53,449 bases of DNA from Deltaproteobacteria bacterium. Its GTDB lineage: Bacteria > Myxococcota_A > Polyangia > Polyangiales > JADJMO01. The notes below the pieces were generated by a model that saw nothing but the letters and a program-made list of their open reading frames with translations, did no database searches and was not told the DNA's origin. Of the stretch, positions 49,963 to 53,449 are shown one piece after another; the stretch's first letter is position 1, and every line of letters starts with the position of its first letter. The position numbers were made by a program, and so were the translations under genes. The DNA is taken from contig JACPFM010000154.1 in the NCBI GenBank assembly GCA_016182965.1, positions 1 to 53,449 of the forward strand. Direction: 5' to 3'.

Positions 49963-51740
49963 GCACGCAGTCCATCATCCCCCTCCTCACCAAGCCGCCG
50001 CTCTCGATCGCGCCGGCGGTGTCGGCGCCGCGCGTCGTCGACGTCTTCCTCCACTACCTCAAGGCGGAAGGCGTGCGCGTGATCTTCGGGATCCCGGGCG
50101 GGCTCTTGCACCCCTTCTTCGAGGCCGTCGAGCGCGACCCCGACCTGCAGCTGGTGGTGAGCAAGCACGAGGAGGGCGCCGCGTTCATGGCCGACGGCTA
50201 CTCGCGCGCGGGCAGACGCCTCGCGGTGTGCGCCGGCACCTCGGGCCCGGGCGCGACGAACCTCGTGACGGGCGTCGCGTGCGCGTTCTCCGACGGCGTG
50301 CCGCTCCTGGTGCTCAGCGGCCAGGCGGCGTCGCACGCGCTCGGCAAGGGCGCGGCGCAGGAGACCACGCGCGAGGACATCGACATCGTCGCGATGTTCC
50401 GCCCGGTGACGAAGTACTCGGCGATGGTCACCTCGCCCGGCGCGATGGCTCACCACCTCCGCCGCGCGCTGCGCCTCGCGCTCACCGGCAGGCCGGGACC
50501 GGTGCACCTGAACGTGCCGGTCGACATCTGGGAGAAGCCGCTCGAGGAGCAGTGGTTCGATCCGCACACCTACCGGCCGGAGACGCGCACCTTCGATCGC
50601 GTCGCCGTGCAGCGCGCCGCGGAGGTGTTGCTCGAGGCCGAGCGCCCCGTCATCCTCGCCGGATCGGGCGTGGCGATCGCCGGCGCCGAGGAGCACCTGC
50701 GCACGCTCGCCGAGCTCCTGCCGGCGCGCGTGGCGACCACGCCGCGCGGCAAGGGCGTGTTCCCGGAGAACGATCCGCTGTCGCTCGGCATCCTCGGCGT
50801 GGCCGGGCACCGCGACGCGCGCGACACCATCTTCGGCCGCGACGTCGACGTGCTGTTCACGGTCGGCGCCTCGCTGAACGAGACCACCACCATGAACTGG
50901 ACCCCGCGCCTGCGACCGTCGCGCGCGCTGATCCAGCTCGACATCGAGGCCGACCGCATCGGCCGCAACTACCCGGTCGACGTGCCGCTGGTGGGCGACG
51001 CGCAGAGCATCCTCGTCGAGCTCGTGTACCACGCGCACCGCATGATGCGCGAAGGCGCCTTCCCCCACTCGAAGTGGTCGCTCGCGCGCCCGCTCGTGCG
51101 CACGCACGCCCGCTACGACGACGCCGCCGGTCGCACCAGCACCGCCATCCCGGTGTCGCCGGCGCGCTGGCGCGCCGATCTCGAGGAGGTGCTGCCGGAG
51201 GACGCGATCATCTTCTCCGACATCGGCGGCCACATGCTGTTCAACATGCACAACCTGTGCATCCGCGAGCGTCAGCGGTTCTTCATCAACCTCGGGTTCG
51301 GGTCGATGGGGCACGGCACGGTCGCCCCGATCGGCGCGGCGCTCGCCGAACCGTCGCGGCCGGTGTTCGCCATCGTCGGCGACGGCTGCTTCACGATGAA
51401 CGGCATGGACCTGCTCACCGCGGCCGAGTTCGACGTCCCGGTGATCTGGATCGTCGAGAACAACAACATGCACGGGATCACCTGGCACGCGAGCCAGGTC
51501 CTCTCGAAGGGCCGGCCGATGGCGGCGGCGCGCTATCGACGGCCGGTCGAGGTCGCGAGCATCGCGCGCGCCATGGGTCTCAACGCGTGGGTCGTCGACG
51601 CGCCCGGGAAGATCCAGGACGCGGTACGCGAGGCGCTGCGTCGCGGCGGCCCGGCGCTGATCGAGGTCCGCGTCGACGGGTCCATCTCGCCGCCGATGGG
51701 CGAGCGCACGCGCTCGCTCGCGGGGTTCATCGAGAGCTGA
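49959..51740 (+). CDS. ThDP-dependent enzyme, acetolactate-synthase-like
   Basis: A 593-residue ThDP enzyme with the three-domain layout of acetolactate synthase and relatives. The N-terminal Pyr domain has IFGIPGGLLHPFFEAV and the catalytic Glu71 in SKHEEGAAFMADGYSRA. The middle domain (about 200-340) contains ERPVILAGSGVAIAGA. The PP domain has the cofactor motif GDG at 474-476 and ENNN about 28 residues later. The usual chemistry is decarboxylation of a 2-oxo acid and transfer of the resulting acyl group. It sits between the sensor kinase and two citrate-synthase-like genes and overlaps both neighbours, so its product may be passed to them. No IlvN-type regulatory subunit follows. The true substrate is open. 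Confidence 0.85.
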   Translation: MSTQSIIPLLTKPPLSIAPAVSAPRVVDVFLHYLKAEGVRVIFGIPGGLLHPFFEAVERDPDLQLVVSKHEEGAAFMADGYSRAGRRLAVCAGTSGPGATNLVTGVACAFSDGVPLLVLSGQAASHALGKGAAQETTREDIDIVAMFRPVTKYSAMVTSPGAMAHHLRRALRLALTGRPGPVHLNVPVDIWEKPLEEQWFDPHTYRPETRTFDRVAVQRAAEVLLEAERPVILAGSGVAIAGAEEHLRTLAELLPARVATTPRGKGVFPENDPLSLGILGVAGHRDARDTIFGRDVDVLFTVGASLNETTTMNWTPRLRPSRALIQLDIEADRIGRNYPVDVPLVGDAQSILVELVYHAHRMMREGAFPHSKWSLARPLVRTHARYDDAAGRTSTAIPVSPARWRADLEEVLPEDAIIFSDIGGHMLFNMHNLCIRERQRFFINLGFGSMGHGTVAPIGAALAEPSRPVFAIVGDGCFTMNGMDLLTAAEFDVPVIWIVENNNMHGITWHASQVLSKGRPMAAARYRRPVEVASIARAMGLNAWVVDAPGKIQDAVREALRRGGPALIEVRVDGSISPPMGERTRSLAGFIES

Positions 51741-52450
51741 TGTCGTCCGCTCGCTGGGATCCCGAGGCGCCGACGCCGTTCGACGCGCAGCCGTGGCCCG
51801 ATCGGCTGCGGGCGCGCGTCGTGCCGCCGGGCGAGCCGCGCATCCACGGCTACGACGCGCCGACCGATCTCGCGCGGCACTACCGCTTCTCCGACGCGGT
51901 GCTCCTCGCCCTCACCGGCGAGCTCCCCGACGAGCCCCGCGGCCGGGCGTTCGAGCTCGCGCTGATCTGCCTCGCGCCGGTGTCGGTCGCCGAGGCGCCA
52001 ACGCACGCGGCGGTGCTCGCGCGCGTGTGCGACGGAAGCGCGAGCTCGGTGATCGCGACCGGCGCGATCGCCCTCGCGGAGCAGGCGCGCGTCGCCGTCG
52101 CCGAGCACGCTGCGTTCCTCGCGGCGGCCGCGGCCGGATCGCTCACCGGCGACGGTCATCCCGCGGCGGCTCCCGTCCGCGCCGCGCTCGCCGAGATCGG
52201 CGTGCAGATCCACGGCGTCGATCACGCGCCGTCCTACGTGGCGGCGCTCCTCGCCGTCTTGCAGGCGTGCGGCCTGACGCGCGGCGATCAGCTCGAGAGC
52301 GCGTGGATGGTCGCGCGGATCGGCGTGGTCGCCGCCGAGGCGTTCGCGACGCCCGGCGGGGGGTTCAAGGACTACCCGCTGAACGTGCCCCCCTTCGCCT
52401 ATTCGGAGGCCCCGCGCCCGGACGGGTCGCGCTCGGAGGGGGAACCATGA
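51740..52450 (+). CDS. Small citrate-synthase/citryl-CoA-lyase-like protein A
   Basis: A 236-residue protein whose ATG shares one base with the preceding stop (TGATG). The start region EPRIHGYDAPTDLARHYRF followed by AVLLALTGELPDEPRG follows the citrate synthase pattern R-G-Y-x-x-x-D-L...LLL-G-E-L-P. The middle helices (AVLARVCDGSASSVIATGAIAL) and GDGHPAAAPV, which could match the substrate His loop (GPLHGGA), fit the same family. At 236 residues it is well below a full citrate synthase (about 400) and nearer a stand-alone citryl-CoA lyase. It probably pairs with the related protein encoded next. Confidence 0.6.
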   Translation: MSSARWDPEAPTPFDAQPWPDRLRARVVPPGEPRIHGYDAPTDLARHYRFSDAVLLALTGELPDEPRGRAFELALICLAPVSVAEAPTHAAVLARVCDGSASSVIATGAIALAEQARVAVAEHAAFLAAAAAGSLTGDGHPAAAPVRAALAEIGVQIHGVDHAPSYVAALLAVLQACGLTRGDQLESAWMVARIGVVAAEAFATPGGGFKDYPLNVPPFAYSEAPRPDGSRSEGEP

Positions 52451-53235
52451 AGCCCATCCCGACACGCGTCGCCGCGCTCGGCTACCCCGAGCACCGGTTC
52501 CAGGGCCACGCGGTGTTCGGCGAGCTGGTCGGCTCGACGAGCTACGCCGCGTTGATCGCGCTCGCCGTCTCCGGGCGCCGGCCGACCGCGCAGGAGTCCG
52601 AGCTGCTCGACCTGCTCGCCGCGGCGACCACCGTCGCCGATCCGCGCATCTGGCCGCTGAAGCTCGCGCGGGTCGTCGCGTCGTACGGCAGCTTCCTCGC
52701 GGGCTTCTCCGCGTCGCAGATGGCCCTCGAGGGCGATCGCATCGGGCCGCCGATCACGGTCCATGCGGCCGGCCTGCTCGTCGAGCTGCGCGACACCGGC
52801 GCCGCGGTCGACGATCACGAGGCCTGCGTCGCCGCCGCCCGAGAGCTGATCGCGCGGAGGCGTCGCCTCGTCGGCTTCGGGATCCCGTTCCGCCCGCAGG
52901 ACGAGCGCTACGTGGTGCTCCGCGAGCAGCTCGCCGCGCGCGGGCGCACGGCGCTCCCGTACTGGCGCTTGCAGGAGGCGCTCGCCGAGGTGGTGCTCGC
53001 CGCGCGCGGGCTGCCGCCGAACATCGGGATCGGCACCGCGGCGATGCTCCTCGACATGGGGTACTCGCCGGTCGAGTCGGCGGCGATCGTCCACTTCGTC
53101 AACCAGCACGTGTTCGTCGCGAACGCCTTCGAGGGCGCAGAGCAGGCGCGCCCGGAGCTGCGGGACCTCCCGGCCGAGGCGGTCTCGTACGAGGGGCCGG
53201 CGCCGCGCCGGACGCCGCGCGCGACGGGCGGGTGA
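52447..53235 (+). CDS. Small citrate-synthase/citryl-CoA-lyase-like protein B
   Basis: A 262-residue protein overlapping gene A by four bases (ATGA). It follows the same fold pattern (YPEHRFQGHAVFGELVGSTSYAALIALAVSGRRPT, RVVASYGSFLAGFSASQMAL). In the C-terminal half, RRLVGFGIPFRPQDERYVVLREQL aligns with the citrate synthase GFGH-R-V-Y...D-P-R segment, with Ile where the catalytic His stands. PPNIGIGTAAMLLDMGY aligns with P-N-V-D-F, with Gly where the catalytic Asp stands. If this by-eye alignment is right, two of three catalytic residues are changed. It may be a regulatory partner of protein A or an enzyme with different chemistry. A minus-strand terminator and gene follow. Confidence 0.6.
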   Translation: MKPIPTRVAALGYPEHRFQGHAVFGELVGSTSYAALIALAVSGRRPTAQESELLDLLAAATTVADPRIWPLKLARVVASYGSFLAGFSASQMALEGDRIGPPITVHAAGLLVELRDTGAAVDDHEACVAAARELIARRRRLVGFGIPFRPQDERYVVLREQLAARGRTALPYWRLQEALAEVVLAARGLPPNIGIGTAAMLLDMGYSPVESAAIVHFVNQHVFVANAFEGAEQARPELRDLPAEAVSYEGPAPRRTPRATGG

Positions 53236-53306
53236 GCGAGCACCGGCTCGCTTCCGTCGTTCCTCGGACGGTGCGACATCGGGCGACGCACCGACAAAAA
53301 GCGCGA

Positions 53307-53330
53307 CGGCGCGCGGGGTTCCGCGCGCCG
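53307..53330 (-). terminator. Intrinsic terminator for the right-edge gene
   Basis: CGGCGCGCGG at 53307-53316 pairs with CCGCGCGCCG at 53321-53330 (10-bp stem, GGTT loop). On the minus strand it is followed by TCGCGCTTTTT (53306-53296), which fits rho-independent termination of the gene ending at 53353. Confidence 0.85.
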
Positions 53331-53352
53331 CCAGCTCGTGACCCGTCGGCGA

Positions 53353-53449
53353 TCAGCCGCTGCAGGCCTCGGTGCACTTGTCGATGATGCACTGGATGAG
53401 CGCCTTGCCCTCGGTGCTGGAGCTCTCGGTGATGCACTTGTTGGCGCAC
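53353..53449 (-). CDS. Cys-rich secreted protein, C-terminal part (runs off the window)
   Basis: The minus strand from the window edge reads CANKCITESSSTEGKALIQ, then CIIDKCTEACSG and a TGA. Five cysteines in 31 residues with CxxxC spacings match the small Cys-rich proteins and lipoproteins seen elsewhere here, for example at 2702-3274. The start and signal peptide lie outside the window. A strong intrinsic terminator follows the stop by about 22 bases, which supports a real gene. Confidence 0.75.
   Translation of the reverse strand, partial: CANKCITESSSTEGKALIQCIIDKCTEACSG

Overview
The window is about 53 kb of very GC-rich chromosomal DNA with strong third-position GC bias. Its gene content points to a myxobacterium (phylum Myxococcota, probably of the Polyangiales type). 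There are two eukaryote-like Ser/Thr kinases plus a kinase remnant, many short lipoproteins and Cys-rich secreted proteins, an M36 metallopeptidase ending in a MYXO-CTERM-like GC-rich tail, a PilZ protein, orphan histidine kinases and PEGA/TPR proteins. No rRNA, tRNA, IS element, prophage or CRISPR array was seen. The species assignment is inference.

Layout. 1-5.9 kb: a repeat element, a TPR membrane protein, a small barrel protein, a Cys-rich lipoprotein, a chimeric scar carrying a kinase tail, a small FNR-like flavoprotein and a TPR protein. 6-13.6 kb: the secreted M36 protease and a 1311-residue multidomain iron-sulfur flavoprotein. 14-22.5 kb: a lipoprotein, an S51-type peptidase, a histidine kinase with a degenerate receiver, and a tandem double-length UvrA. 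22.7-26.5 kb: a zone of gene debris (two genes truncated head to head at one junction, and an orphan C-terminal fragment) mixed with a small intact gene, an ECF sigma factor and a lipoprotein. 26.6-28.3 kb: a peroxide-defence cluster perR-ahpC-ahpD with matching 15-bp operator-like dyads before perR and ahpC. 28.3-34.4 kb: envelope proteins and a kinase-PEGA-lipoprotein operon. 34.5-36.7 kb: a large Cys-rich repeat protein. 37-41.8 kb: a minus-strand set with a kinase, a zinc-ribbon protein, an omptin-like outer-membrane protease and a Uma2 nuclease-fold protein. 41.8-47.9 kb: a large alpha/beta-hydrolase lipoprotein, a porin-like barrel and a PilZ protein. 48.3-53.2 kb: a tightly overlapping operon of a sensor kinase, a ThDP enzyme and two small citrate-synthase-like proteins.

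Two things stand out. First, at least seven loci carry a family of heptanucleotide arrays. All variants share a GTC+4 nt unit (GTCGTCA, GTCGAAG, GTCTAGA) or its inverse. They are arranged as inverted arms around a shared core, and every one lies at or within about 55 nt of a stop codon. In two genes the array has become the end of the reading frame. Second, the 48-53 kb operon couples a sensor histidine kinase to an acetolactate-synthase-like enzyme and to two citrate-synthase-like proteins. In the second of these, the usual catalytic His and Asp positions appear substituted. I know of no described pathway with this composition. Other points of note are an omptin-fold protease with all four catalytic residues and a PerR with an intact regulatory metal site but no cysteine.
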